DNA from: an uncultured Robinsoniella sp.
GTDB taxonomy: Bacteria > Bacillota > Clostridia > Lachnospirales > Lachnospiraceae
Assembly: GCA_900540475.1 (NCBI GenBank)
Contig: UQGG01000011.1
Span: forward strand, 1-64,000
Direction of reading: 5' to 3'
Length of the DNA stretch: 64,000 bases
Shown: piece after piece, positions 18,453-27,755 of the stretch
Layout of the letters: every line of letters starts with the position of its first letter
How positions within the stretch are numbered: position 1 is the first letter of the stretch
Made by a program: the position numbers and the translations under genes
Notes under the pieces: model-generated
What the model was told of the DNA's origin: nothing
Databases searched by the model: none
Seen by the model: only the letters and a program-made list of their open reading frames with translations

Positions 18453-19298
18453 ATGGCAAAAAATAGAATTATAACAGTTCAAAATGTATCTATTGCTGTT
18501 TCAGCAGAGCAAATGGATGATTATATCTGCATTACTGATATTGCGGATGCAAAATCAGACCGATCCAGAGCTTCGGATATTATCAGGAACTGGTTGAGAA
18601 ACCGCTCAACTTTGGAATATCTTTCTGTGTGGGAGCAATTATTTAATCCGAATTTTAAAGTGTTCGAATCTGAACACTTTAGAAAGCAGGCCGGGTTACT
18701 TACATTTACGCCAAGTATTTCTGAGTGGGTAGAACAGACAAGTGCAGTTGGATTATATGTTAAACGTGGAAAATATGGAGGAACTTATGCTCATAAGGAT
18801 ATTGCATTTGAGTTTGCTTCGGCAATCAGTCCTACATTCAAATTATACCTAATCAAAGAATTTCAGAGACTGAAAGAGGAAGAAAATAGCAAGGAACTAA
18901 TAGAATGGGATGCTAAGAGATTTTTGTCTAAAAATAATTACATAATTCAGACAGATGCGGTAAAAAACTACTTGATTCCTAAGAACAATTACAAAGACAA
19001 TCTGGAATGGCTGGCTTATGCGGAGGAGGCGGATGTTTTAAATGTTGCACTCTTTGGTTTTACGGCAAAGGCATGGAGAGAAGCAAATCCCAAACTGGCG
19101 GTCAAGAATAATGTTAGGGATTTTGCTACTGTGAATGAATTGACAGTTCTCTCTAATTTGGAAACACATAATGCGCAAATGATTCGGGAAGGAAAAGATA
19201 AGAATGAGCGGTTTAGCATATTGAAAGAAATTGCGAAGTATCAACTTGGAATCTTAGATGTGGCAGAAAAGATTAAGATAGACGAAAAGAGTATATAA
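18453..19298 (+). CDS. KilA-N domain protein
   Basis: The 281-residue protein starts at ATG 18453 behind GAGG; the upstream in-frame ATG at 18435 has no ribosome site. Residues about 10-125 form a KilA-N domain (DDYICITDIADAK, then RNRSTLEYLSVWE, then YVKRGKYGGTYAHKDIAFEFASAISP), a DNA-binding module found in phage and plasmid proteins and in chromosomal copies. The C-terminal part is mostly helical, with no recognised domain. It lies beside a dead serine recombinase, so it is probably cargo or a leftover of the same mobile element. Its cellular role is unknown. Confidence 0.85.
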   Translation: MAKNRIITVQNVSIAVSAEQMDDYICITDIADAKSDRSRASDIIRNWLRNRSTLEYLSVWEQLFNPNFKVFESEHFRKQAGLLTFTPSISEWVEQTSAVGLYVKRGKYGGTYAHKDIAFEFASAISPTFKLYLIKEFQRLKEEENSKELIEWDAKRFLSKNNYIIQTDAVKNYLIPKNNYKDNLEWLAYAEEADVLNVALFGFTAKAWREANPKLAVKNNVRDFATVNELTVLSNLETHNAQMIREGKDKNERFSILKEIAKYQLGILDVAEKIKIDEKSI

Positions 19299-19436
19299 AT
19301 CAATTTTGCTATATTTAAAATGAGTTGAAATGATATGTTAGATATGGTGGAATGTATTTTTTATGGTTGAGATATTTAACAGGAATTGAATGTTCTCAAA
19401 TCTGGTCTGGGAACGAAATTCCCCAGTGATAAACGG

Positions 19437-19871
19437 TTAGGAGGTAAAGCGAACCAGATCTCTGACATAGCTTATCGCCCTGCCAAGCATTTCAGTCAAG
19501 ACTGTGGTATCAATATCAGAAAGTTTGTTTATATACACACAGCTTTTACCTGATGTGGTCTTGCCCAGCCGTTTCAGATAGCTTTGCAGCTCCGGTTCAT
19601 CCAAATAAAGATGCAGTGTGATTTTTCTTTTTGTTACAGAAAAGCCGGTGGCGTAGATTTCAGCACTGTATCCGGAGGCGCAGCGGTATTTGTAAGTTCC
19701 ATACCCGATAAACTTTTCACCCCAGACTACTGGCGGTTCGCCAACGGCTTTTTCAAATATATCCAGTAGAGCTTTTGCGTCGTCCTGCTTTTTTTCATCG
19801 GGAATTGCGGCAATTACCTGAATGGGGTCTTTGTCAGTAGGCTGGGTTTTCAGTGTGTATTTACTTGTCAT
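19437..19871 (-). CDS. DUF1801 (YdhG-like) small protein
   Basis: The start at 19871 is preceded by AGAGGAG; the longer frame to 19919 has no ribosome site. The 144-residue product matches DUF1801 proteins: a helical opening with IAAIPDEKKQDDAKALLDIF, then PPVVWGEKFIGYGTYKY and a C-terminal LYLDEPELQSYLKRLGK-type strand-helix. Family members are small soluble alpha/beta proteins of unknown role, common as single genes in Firmicutes. It stands alone on the minus strand between KilA-N and LacI-type genes. Confidence 0.75.
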   Translation of the reverse strand: MTSKYTLKTQPTDKDPIQVIAAIPDEKKQDDAKALLDIFEKAVGEPPVVWGEKFIGYGTYKYRCASGYSAEIYATGFSVTKRKITLHLYLDEPELQSYLKRLGKTTSGKSCVYINKLSDIDTTVLTEMLGRAISYVRDLVRFTS

Positions 19872-20082
19872 TTTGGACTCCTCTTGTTTAGAGCGTGCTT
19901 GGAAATTGCTCTCTGGCATCTGTGCACCACAATTTTATATACTTACATTATTCTTCAGAAGTAATGGGTTTATACTTGTAAATATTTGTTGTGTGTGCTG
20001 CTTGATTCCGTAAGCGTGAGAAACACAGAATCTTTTCATCTGAAACTGCATGATTTGATGATAGAGAAAGAATAAGGAATTT

Positions 20083-20096
20083 GAATTTTAAAATTC
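20083..20096. other. 14-bp perfect palindrome downstream of the LacI gene
   Basis: GAATTTTAAAATTC sits in the 273-bp gap between the DUF1801 and LacI genes, about 50 bp past the LacI stop and followed (minus strand) by A/T-rich sequence. It could be a weak terminator. I see no gene in this gap. Confidence 0.25.
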
Positions 20097-20144
20097 ATTA
20101 TCTTTCACTTTTTTCAAATTGTGCAGTTTTTCTGTTTGATCATA

Positions 20145-21176
20145 TTATAAAATAGAAGTTGTTGATTCACGAATTATAAGTTCAGTGTTTAACTTCATAT
20201 GTTTCACTTCCGATAACGGATTATTGATTTTTTCAATAAGTAGTTCCCCGGCCAGAAATCCTAACTGAAATTTAGGCTGGCTTATTGTAGTAATTGAAGG
20301 TGAGGTCAGCTGTGAGACGAGTGTATTATCAAATCCCATTACAAGAATATCTTCTGGCACTCTGAAATTGCAATACTGTGCTGCACGGATAGCAGCGGCG
20401 GCAAGAACGTCTGATACTGCAAAAAAGCAATCAGGGGCATCGGGCAAAGATAACAGCTTAACAATTGAAGAAAATGCCATGTCCGGATTTAAATCCGGAA
20501 GCTGTATAATCCAATTTGGGGGAAGCTCCAGTTTGGCATCCTGCGTAATCGATTTAAAGGCAGCTAAACGGTCTTGGGAGTATTTGAAATTTAGAGGTCC
20601 ATTTATAAAGCCAATTCTTTTTCTTCCCATAGATAAAAAATAATCAATAGCACACTGAGTAGCGCTATAGTCATTGATACCGACGGAAGATGCATAAGGG
20701 CTCTCCGTACACTCGGAGCATTGAACAACCGGAACATAGTCGGTTAGCCTTTTCAGAATATTATCTGAAACGAGATTCATAGTAATTAAACCTGCTATAT
20801 CCAGACCGGTAATAAACGAAAGAGAGTGTTCCAGGGTAGATTCTTTAACATCGTCCGTAAATAAGAGGAAATCAAAGTCATTATTACTGGTTGAAGATTG
20901 AATTCCTTTTATAATTTCTGAGTAAAATGGATTAGACATAGAGGGAATGTTTATCAAAATAAGCCTTTTCTTAGCCTTCTTTTTTGCAACAGTTGTTTCT
21001 GGCTGAGTTTCTTTTTTAAATTCATATCCTAAACTGGAAGCAGCTTCCATAATTGCGTTATATGTTTCGGTTTTCACAATGCCGCTCCCGTTAAAGGCTC
21101 TGGAAACGGTTGCGGTAGAGACATTTGCTTTTTTAGCAATTTCACGAACAGTAGCTTTGTTTTTAGATGTTCCCAT
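20145..21176 (-). CDS. LacI-family transcriptional regulator of the C-glycoside operon
   Basis: I place the start at 21176 (ATG after AAGGAG), giving 343-344 residues, normal for LacI regulators. The open frame to 21440 only adds an untranslated hydrophobic read-through of the promoter region. Residues about 7-55 hold the LacI helix-turn-helix (ATVREIAKKANVSTATVSRAF). The rest is a periplasmic-binding-like sugar sensor with GFINGPLNFKYSQDRLAAF and MGFDNTLVSQLTSPSITTI. It is divergent from the importer/deglycosidase operon, and a palindromic operator lies in the 284-bp shared region. It most likely represses that operon until a sugar or glycoside ligand binds. Confidence 0.9.
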   Translation of the reverse strand: MGTSKNKATVREIAKKANVSTATVSRAFNGSGIVKTETYNAIMEAASSLGYEFKKETQPETTVAKKKAKKRLILINIPSMSNPFYSEIIKGIQSSTSNNDFDFLLFTDDVKESTLEHSLSFITGLDIAGLITMNLVSDNILKRLTDYVPVVQCSECTESPYASSVGINDYSATQCAIDYFLSMGRKRIGFINGPLNFKYSQDRLAAFKSITQDAKLELPPNWIIQLPDLNPDMAFSSIVKLLSLPDAPDCFFAVSDVLAAAAIRAAQYCNFRVPEDILVMGFDNTLVSQLTSPSITTISQPKFQLGFLAGELLIEKINNPLSEVKHMKLNTELIIRESTTSIL

Positions 21177-21268
21177 GTTCTGACTCCTTATTATCATTTT
21201 TTGTAATGTAATTATTGTAACACGTATTAATGAAAAAGTACATAATGTTTGCAAAAATATAAGATAAA

Positions 21269-21282
21269 ATGTAACGTTACAT
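21269..21282. promoter_or_regulatory. LacI-type operator
   Basis: ATGTAACGTTACAT is a perfect 14-bp palindrome with the central CG of LacI-family operators. It lies in the divergent region, about 90 bp upstream of the operon promoter and about 90 bp from the lacI-type start. A related TGTAAC half-site is near 21215. Confidence 0.7.
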
Positions 21283-21372
21283 AAAAACGGGAAAAACCTT
21301 GTATAATTTCCACAAAAACCTGAATATATAAAGGCAAAAACTAACAAAACATAAAATGGAAGAGGAAATGAA

Positions 21373-21433
21373 TTGACATCATATGTAAAGAATGGCATAA
21401 TAAGTACATGAAACAATACAATATTACATGTAA
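21373..21433 (+). promoter_or_regulatory. Promoter and second operator of the C-glycoside operon
   Basis: TTGACA at 21373-21378, a 17-bp spacer and CATAAT at 21396-21401 form a strong promoter. The palindrome TTACATGTAA at 21424-21433, built from the same half-site as the upstream operator, lies just past the start point and could block transcription. Two operators about 150 bp apart would permit DNA looping. Confidence 0.65.
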
Positions 21434-21460
21434 CAAACAAAAGAAAAAGGAGGTTTTTTT

Positions 21461-22501
21461 ATGAGAAAGGTAATGGCAATCATACTTACAGGTGCAATGA
21501 TTTTTAGTTTGGCTGGCTGTGGAAATTCTGGTCAGCAGGCGGGTGTGGAGAGTAATGCTGCAGCAGATTCAGCTTCCGGTGAGGGTAAGAAAAAAATTAA
21601 TATTGCGTGGTGTGATGATACTTTAGATGCAACACGTTCATTAATGTTAGACGCCTGTGAGGCAAGAGTTGCACAGATTAACGAAGAGAGAGATGATATA
21701 GAAGTTGTTTTAACTTATTATGATGCGCAGGCAAGTGTGGATCAGCAGATTTCTAATGTGGAAACAGCAGCTTTAAAAAAACCGGATGTCTTTATTTTTT
21801 CCTGCGTGGATTCCCAGGGAAGCCTGCCCTGTCTGCAGACGATGAAAGATTCTGGGGCATCTATTATTGATATCCGAGATATGGGATCTGACTTAAGTGA
21901 TGTTGTATTTTATGGAAGCGACGAGGAAACGTACAAAGCGGCAACAACAGACTGGATCAAAAATTATCTGGATAAAAATAAGGATGTGAAGTTAAAATGC
22001 GGTTTGATTTATGGTAAGGCTTCTCAGACACTGCAATTGATTCGCTGTGATCTGATGAAAGATTTAGCAAAAGAAATGCCAGACCGGATTGAGATTATAG
22101 CAGAAGGGTATGGCGACTGGGATACACAGAAAGCAATGGCAATTATGGAAGATTGGATTCAGGCATATCCAGAAATGAATTTTGTATGTGCAGCCAATGA
22201 TATCATGGCTTTGGGAGCTTCCAATGCGCTGGTAAGTTCAGGGATTAAAGATAAAGTTATTTTGACGGGTATAGATCTTGATGGAGGTCCGGGATTAATA
22301 AAAGAAGGAAAACAGGACTTAGATGTGGGAGCTTCTATTACAGATAATGATCAGCTTATTGATATTTCTGTTCAATTAGCGGAAGGAACCTGGGACGGCG
22401 GCGATACATATACATTAGATGCGGTTATGAGGGTTGATTCTGAAAATGTAGATGCTTATCTGGCTGGCGATTATAAAAAGTGTTCATTTGCAATTGAATA
22501 A
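21461..22501 (+). CDS. Sugar-binding lipoprotein of an Rbs-type ABC importer
   Basis: The 346-residue protein starts after AGGAGG and has a lipoprotein signal with lipobox LAGC near residue 20. The mature part is a Peripla_BP_4 (RbsB-like) two-lobe binding protein: NIAWCDDTLDATRSL, then QQISNVETAALKKPDVFIF, CAANDIMALGASNAL and GIDLDGGPG. It would be held on the outer face of the membrane and deliver a sugar or glycoside to the permease encoded downstream. It leads the operon. A hairpin follows its stop, which probably lets the binding protein be made in excess of the membrane parts. Given the downstream deglycosidase genes, the ligand may be a C-glycoside or its released sugar (inference). 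Confidence 0.88.
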   Translation: MRKVMAIILTGAMIFSLAGCGNSGQQAGVESNAAADSASGEGKKKINIAWCDDTLDATRSLMLDACEARVAQINEERDDIEVVLTYYDAQASVDQQISNVETAALKKPDVFIFSCVDSQGSLPCLQTMKDSGASIIDIRDMGSDLSDVVFYGSDEETYKAATTDWIKNYLDKNKDVKLKCGLIYGKASQTLQLIRCDLMKDLAKEMPDRIEIIAEGYGDWDTQKAMAIMEDWIQAYPEMNFVCAANDIMALGASNALVSSGIKDKVILTGIDLDGGPGLIKEGKQDLDVGASITDNDQLIDISVQLAEGTWDGGDTYTLDAVMRVDSENVDAYLAGDYKKCSFAIE

Positions 22502-22508
22502 AAACAAT

Positions 22509-22539
22509 CGTATAGGGTCTTGCTGCAAGGTCTTATACG
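22509..22539 (+). terminator. Stem-loop between binding-protein and ATPase genes
   Basis: CGTATA at 22509 pairs with TATACG at 22534, with an inner CTTG/CAAG stem. There is no long T run, so it is more likely an mRNA-stabilising or attenuating hairpin than a full terminator. Confidence 0.5.
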
Positions 22540-22572
22540 GTAGTTATTCTGATTATTAAGAGGAGACCTGAT

Positions 22573-24074
22573 ATGAGTGAAACAATTTTAAGAATGAATG
22601 AAATTGTGAAAGTATTCGGCGGCGTTCATGCATTAAACGGTGTCCGGTTTGAACTGAATAAGGGAGAAATTCATGCGCTTATCGGTGAAAACGGGGCCGG
22701 CAAATCAACATTGATGAAGATTCTTCTCGGATTGTATGAGGCAGATGCGGGAGAGATTCTTCTGAAAGGAGAAAAAGTTAATTTCAAATCGCCGGCAGAT
22801 GCTTTGAAAAATGGTATCTCAATGATCCATCAGGAAATTAGTTTAGTACCGGAAATGGATGTATCAGAGAATATTTGGCTGGGCAGAGAGAAGCAGTTAA
22901 AAAAATATGGTTTGATTAATAAGAAAAAACGTTATAAAGCTACAAAGAAATTGATGGATGAACTGGATATTCCAATAGATCCGTTAAAAAGAGTCAGTGA
23001 GCTTAGTGTTGCCAATATGCAGTTAGTAGAGCTGGCAAGGGCGGTTTCTTATAATTCGGATATTATTATTATGGATGAGCCGACGTCAGCATTAACGAAT
23101 AAAGAAATTGACATTTTATATCGAATTGTGCGGAAACTATCCAGGGAAAATACAGCGATAATCTTCATATCTCATAAGTTAGAAGAGATATATGAGATAT
23201 GTGAAAGAGTAACCGTGCTTCGTGACGGTACCTTTGTTGCCACAGAAAAGTCGGAAGATTTACCAATGGAAAAACTGATCAGCATGATTGTGGGAAGAAA
23301 AAATACGCAGCCATTTGAGAAACAAAACTATGCTGCAGATGAAGTTGTATTGGAAGTAAACGGATTAACCCAGAAAGGGGTTTTTCAGGATGTTAGTTTC
23401 AAGATACATAAAGGTGAGGTTTTAGGATTTTCCGGGTTAATGGGGGCTGGCAGAACTGAGATAGCTGAAGCGGTTTTTGGACTGAGTAAATTAGACTCCG
23501 GTGAAATCTTATATAAAGGAAATAAAATAATTAATAAGAGTCCGGCTCAGGCTGTTGAAAATAAGATCGGGATGGTTACAGAGGATAGACTTAGAACAGG
23601 ATCCATAGCCACCATGTCGGTGATGAAGAATGCGACCTTGGTAGCGATGAAGAATTTAGATAATAAAGCAGGATTTTTCTCACATAAAAAAGAAAAATTA
23701 TTCTTCAAAAAGGCAGCAACGGAATTTGACGTAAAATTTAGTTCTCCAAACGAGTTGATCGGACAGCTAAGCGGTGGAAACCAGCAGAAAGTAATTTTGC
23801 AAGGTGGCTGTCAACAAAACCAGAAGTACTTATTCTGGATGAACCAACCAGAGGAATTGATATTGGTTCAAAGAATGAGATCTATGGATTGATTTCTAAA
23901 TTAGCAGAGGAAGGTATGGCGATTCTTCTGATATCTTCTGAAATGCCTGAATTACTAGCATTAAGTGATCGCATCCACGTTGTGCGGGAAGGGCAGATCG
24001 TACACAGATGTGACCGAAAAGAAGCAACCCAGGAGGAACTAATCTCTTATGCTTTCGGAATTCAAAAAGATTGA
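22573..24074 (+). pseudogene. RbsA/MglA-type sugar ABC ATPase, frameshifted near 23799
   Basis: The gene encodes two fused ATPase domains. The first is complete (Walker A GENGAGKST, signature LSVANMQ, Walker B IIIMDEPTSAL). The second has the usual degenerate Walker A (GLMGAGRTE) and LSGGNQQK. Just after LSGGNQQKVIL the frame breaks; adding one base near 23799 restores a normal Walker B (VLILDEPTRGIDIG) and joins the frame that ends at 24074. The repaired protein is about 500 residues, full family length. As written, the first frame ends at 23892 and lacks the second Walker B and switch His. It may be an assembly slip or a real loss that would disable the importer. It was in an operon with the binding protein and permease. 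Confidence 0.85.
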
Positions 24075-24089
24075 AAAGGATGACTAATT

Positions 24090-25106
24090 ATGAAAAAATC
24101 AAACAGGGTAGAATATATATTAAATAATATTTTATTAAGAAATAAAGCTGTGTTTATCACCATTCTAATGGTTCTTGTAATTGGAATTATCCAGCCTATT
24201 TTCTTTTCCAGAGACAATCTGTTTAACGTATTACGGCAAGTCTGCGCAAGCACAATTTTGGCAATGGGATTTACCTTTGTCTTGGGACTGGGTGAAATTG
24301 ATCTATCAATCGGAGCGATATTGGGTCTTAATGGAGTAATCATGGCAAAACTCATGACGGAAGCCGGATGGCCGGTTGGTATGTCTATTCTTGTTGCATT
24401 AGCTGCCGGTATCTTTTTTGGAATGCTTAATTCCACGATTATTTCAGCGTTGGATATTCCACCGTTTATCGTAACACTGGCAACGCAGTCCTTATTTAGA
24501 GGAGTTGTTTACATAGTATCGGGAATGGTTCCGATTTCCGGATTACCCCAACCCTTTGTTAATATTGGACAAGGTTATGTGGGACCAATACCGATTCCGG
24601 TTCTAATAATGTTTACAGTGATTGTGATTGCATATATTGTTGCAAATTATTCCACCTTTGGCAGACATGTTATTGCAATGGGGGGAAATCAGTCGGCAAC
24701 AAGAGCATGCGGAATTAATACCAACAGAGTACGTATGGGAGTATATATGCTCACCGGTATTTGTGCAACGATTGCTGCAATTATAACAACAGCGCGTTCG
24801 GCATCTGCCCAGATTGCAGCTGGTAAGGATATGGAGATGGATGTAATTGCTGCTGTTGTTATAGGTGGAACCGCTATGAATGGCGGAAATATGAATATTG
24901 TAGGAACAGTTTTTGGCTGTATCATTGTTGGAATGATTACAAATGGTATGAATCTGATGGGCATTAATTCTAATTATCAGGTAGTTGCCAAAGGTGCTTT
25001 AATCTTGCTTGCTTTAATCATTGACCGGGTAAGTAATAATGTATATACAAAGTTTATTCAAAATAAATCATTAAGAGAAACAGAAATTGCAGCGAAAGAG
25101 AAATAG
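24090..25106 (+). CDS. RbsC-type sugar ABC permease
   Basis: The 338-residue protein is a BPD_transp_2 permease with about eight to ten membrane helices. It has the family markers LGLGEIDLSIGAILGL near the N-terminus and AAVVIGGTAMNGG in the last third, where the ATPase contacts the permease. It would form a homodimeric channel with the ATPase encoded 15 bp upstream. The start has AAAAGGATG upstream. The short spacing on both sides shows one transcription unit. The family carries pentoses, galactose, inositol and related sugars. Confidence 0.88.
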   Translation: MKKSNRVEYILNNILLRNKAVFITILMVLVIGIIQPIFFSRDNLFNVLRQVCASTILAMGFTFVLGLGEIDLSIGAILGLNGVIMAKLMTEAGWPVGMSILVALAAGIFFGMLNSTIISALDIPPFIVTLATQSLFRGVVYIVSGMVPISGLPQPFVNIGQGYVGPIPIPVLIMFTVIVIAYIVANYSTFGRHVIAMGGNQSATRACGINTNRVRMGVYMLTGICATIAAIITTARSASAQIAAGKDMEMDVIAAVVIGGTAMNGGNMNIVGTVFGCIIVGMITNGMNLMGINSNYQVVAKGALILLALIIDRVSNNVYTKFIQNKSLRETEIAAKEK

Positions 25107-25128
25107 AAATAGAAAGAAGGGCGGAATC

Positions 25129-26280
25129 ATGAGTGTTTTAAAAGTTGGTATCGTAGCTTCTGGGATGATGGCGAAGAATCATGCAGATGCGCTGAGAAGA
25201 ATTCCGGGTGTCCAGGTTGTGGCTATTGCAGATCCCTTTGCTTTGAACCTCACTGAAATAGCGCAGGGGTTAGGGATACCTGTAACATATACAAGCTACG
25301 AGAAGATGTGCGAATGCGAAGATCTCGATGTTATTCATAACTGTGCCCCCAATAATGAACATTTTGCAATTAATAAATATGCAATTACACATGGAATAGG
25401 AGTCTTTTCCGAAAAGCCTCTGGCGGTGACGGTAGACGAGGCTGAAGAACTTTGTGAACTGGCTGACGAGTATAAGGTTCCTAATGGGGTTAATTTCAAT
25501 TATCGCAGCAATGCAGTGGTCAGAGAAATACGTGCACGGATCAGAAATGGAACATCTGGGAAGCCGTTACTTGTACATGGAGCATATCTGCAGGATTGGT
25601 TAATGTATGATACCGATTATAATTGGCGGCTGGATTCCGGGAAAGGCGGTAAATCAAGAACCGTAGCAGACATCGGATCCCATTGGTTTGACACTGTGCA
25701 GGTTGCCCTGGATACGAAAATAGTATCGGTAAATGCAAAGCTGATAACAGTTTATCCCGAGCGATTAAAACCAGAAGTACAAACAGGAACTTTTACCCCG
25801 TCAGGGGTAGGAGCTTATGAAAAAGTCTCTGTAGACACAGAAGATGCAGGTATGATAATGGTTAAATTTGCAAATGGGACATTCGGCAGCGTGTTGTTAT
25901 CACAAATCAGCGGCGGCTTTAAAAATGCATTGGAACTATGTATTGACTGCGCTAAGTGCTCTTTGCGTTGGGAACAGGAAGAGCCAGATCATCTGATCGT
26001 AGGAGACAGAGAGAATGGTGTGACCAAAACTTTTGCAGAATGTGGAATGATGACGGATGATGCTGATTATTATGCCACTCTGCCAGGTGGTCATCCGGTT
26101 GGCTGGGCAGATGCTCTTCATAATAATTTTCGTTTATTTTACGATGCAATTAAAAAGGGAACTTATAAAAATGGGGAACAGGAATTTGCAACCATAGCAG
26201 ATGCTACCTATATAATGAAGATTGTGGAAGCCTGTTTAAAGAGCAATGATAGTAATAGTTGGGTTGATATCGATTGCTAG
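25129..26280 (+). CDS. Gfo/Idh/MocA oxidoreductase, probable glycoside 3-dehydrogenase (DgpA-like)
   Basis: I use ATG 25129 (after GAAGGGCGG); the frame open from 25087 overlaps the permease gene. The 383-residue enzyme has an N-terminal Rossmann domain (KVGIVASGMMAKNHADALRR, then AIADP), the conserved EKPLA with its catalytic Lys, and a C-terminal Gfo/Idh/MocA sheet with DIGSHWFDTVQ, where His/Asp usually act. In the puerarin pathway DgpA, a member of this family, oxidises the C-3 hydroxyl of a C-linked glucose with NAD(H), making the C-C bond breakable. The presence of the matching deglycosidase subunits directly downstream makes the same role here likely. Other sugar or inositol dehydrogenase roles cannot be excluded from sequence alone. 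Confidence 0.8.
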   Translation: MSVLKVGIVASGMMAKNHADALRRIPGVQVVAIADPFALNLTEIAQGLGIPVTYTSYEKMCECEDLDVIHNCAPNNEHFAINKYAITHGIGVFSEKPLAVTVDEAEELCELADEYKVPNGVNFNYRSNAVVREIRARIRNGTSGKPLLVHGAYLQDWLMYDTDYNWRLDSGKGGKSRTVADIGSHWFDTVQVALDTKIVSVNAKLITVYPERLKPEVQTGTFTPSGVGAYEKVSVDTEDAGMIMVKFANGTFGSVLLSQISGGFKNALELCIDCAKCSLRWEQEEPDHLIVGDRENGVTKTFAECGMMTDDADYYATLPGGHPVGWADALHNNFRLFYDAIKKGTYKNGEQEFATIADATYIMKIVEACLKSNDSNSWVDIDC

Positions 26281-26309
26281 AGCGTATTCAGGTCATAAGG
26301 AGGAGACAG

Positions 26310-27272
26310 ATGAAGCTTGGCGTATTAACCGTTCCTTTTTCGGATAAGTCCTTTGAAGAAACGCTAAAATACTTATCAAGTCTGGGTGTCCAGGCGGTGG
26401 AATTAGGAACGGGTTGTTTTACAAGTGATTATCATTGTAAGGTATCACAACTACTGAATGATTACAGTAAAATTGATGAAATGAAGCGACAGTTAGAATA
26501 TTACGGAATCGGAGTTTCAGCGCTTAGCTGCCATGGGAACCCGGTACACCCGGACAAAGAGATTGCCGGAAAGACGAATCAAATATATGAAGATACCTTA
26601 AAAGTAGCTGAATTAATGGGGGTAGATACAGTTGTGACTTTTTCAGGGTGCCCCGGGGGCAGTGCCGGATCCGGGAAACCCAATTGGGTTACTTGTCCCT
26701 GGCCGCCGGAATTCGGCGAAATATTAGAATATCAGTGGAATGACTGTCTTTTGCCATATTGGGAAAAAGCAGCGAGGCAAGCAAAGGAATCCGGGGTAAA
26801 GATTGCTATTGAAATGCATCCGGGATTCTGTGTCTATAATGCCGAGACTATGTTGAGATTAAGGAATGCAGTCGGTACTACAATAGGTGCAAACTTTGAT
26901 CCGAGCCACCTATTTTGGCAGGGTACGGATGCTGTCTCAGCCATATATGAGTTAGAGAATGCGATCCACTATGTTCATGCGAAAGATTGCCGTGTGGATC
27001 AAAATAATGTGAAAAAAAATGGCATTCTGGATACCAAAAATTATGGAAAAGTGAAGGACCGCTCCTGGGTATTCCGTACCGTTGGCTATGGGCATGGTGA
27101 AACCGTCTGGCGGGATATCATATCAGCCCTTAAAACGATAGGATATGATGGAACGATCAGTATTGAGCATGAGGATGCATTAATGTCAATCAATGAAGGA
27201 ATAGAAAAAGCCATTGGATTTTTAAAAGGAATAATTATTCAGGAACAATCCGGACCAATGTGGTGGGCATAA
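26310..27272 (+). CDS. C-glycoside deglycosidase alpha subunit-like TIM-barrel protein
   Basis: ATG 26310 follows AGGAGGAG; the longer frame from 26274 overlaps the previous gene. The 320-residue protein is a xylose-isomerase-like TIM barrel (AP endonuclease 2 family). Candidate metal ligands are Glu in IAIEMHP, Asp and His in NFDPSHL, His in YVHAKD and Glu in ISIEHEDA. It ends in GPMWWA. In DfgA and DgpC, enzymes that split C-C-linked flavonoid glycosides, this barrel holds a divalent metal and cleaves the 3-oxo-C-glycoside. The beta subunit is encoded right after it, which is the key argument for this call; alone, it would only be a sugar-phosphate isomerase/epimerase-like protein. Confidence 0.75.
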   Translation: MKLGVLTVPFSDKSFEETLKYLSSLGVQAVELGTGCFTSDYHCKVSQLLNDYSKIDEMKRQLEYYGIGVSALSCHGNPVHPDKEIAGKTNQIYEDTLKVAELMGVDTVVTFSGCPGGSAGSGKPNWVTCPWPPEFGEILEYQWNDCLLPYWEKAARQAKESGVKIAIEMHPGFCVYNAETMLRLRNAVGTTIGANFDPSHLFWQGTDAVSAIYELENAIHYVHAKDCRVDQNNVKKNGILDTKNYGKVKDRSWVFRTVGYGHGETVWRDIISALKTIGYDGTISIEHEDALMSINEGIEKAIGFLKGIIIQEQSGPMWWA

Positions 27273-27302
27273 TTTAAAAAATAAAAACAGGAGGTGCAGG
27301 AT

Positions 27303-27755
27303 ATGCCGGCAGGAACATCGTATACTTTTAAAGAAGGGATGTTATCATCCCAAATAAAGGAAATCTCAATAGCAAGTGAGAAAAAATCATATTACAAACT
27401 GGAAGTGAAAAATCAATTTTTACATGCAGTTCATCCGATTGGATGGATTAAGAAGTTAGAAGTAAGGATTGACGACCAAATGGTTAAGGAAGAGGATATC
27501 TTTTTTGTTTTGCGGGAACAGTGGTTTCCGGCAAGTAAAATGTATACTATCAGTGAAGTGTTTTGGAATCTTTCGGAAATTGCAGAAATCTGTGTATTGA
27601 AACGATATGAACTAAGCCCGGGAATGCATTATGTAAAATGTACTTTTACAATGAGTATGCTGGAGGACACACAAGTACTTGACAAAAAAGGTCAGTGGCC
27701 GCTAAGGATTGAATTTGTCGATGGAAATTTAAAACTGGAGGTGGAAGGTAAATGA
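27303..27755 (+). CDS. C-glycoside deglycosidase beta subunit (DUF6379-like)
   Basis: The start is ATG 27303, 8 nt after AGGAGG; the frame also opens at a GTG (27294) inside that site. The 150-residue beta-rich protein matches the small subunit of C-deglycosylating enzymes (DfgB/DgpB, DUF6379): an N-terminal strand with LEVKNQFLHAVHPIGWIKKLEVRID, the FFVLREQWFPASKMYTISE segment, a VFWNLSE motif and a final YVKCTFTMSM sheet. This subunit caps the alpha-subunit barrel and helps form the active site. It overlaps the next gene by 4 bp. This family is rarely found apart from such oxidoreductase and alpha-subunit genes, so it anchors the functional reading of the operon. The call is by motif memory; no search was run. 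Confidence 0.7.
   Translation: MPAGTSYTFKEGMLSSQIKEISIASEKKSYYKLEVKNQFLHAVHPIGWIKKLEVRIDDQMVKEEDIFFVLREQWFPASKMYTISEVFWNLSEIAEICVLKRYELSPGMHYVKCTFTMSMLEDTQVLDKKGQWPLRIEFVDGNLKLEVEGK

Noticed and set aside
20145..21440. 431-residue version of the LacI protein
   Set aside because: The first 88 residues are read-through of the divergent promoter and operator region; a good ribosome site and the HTH start support 21176.
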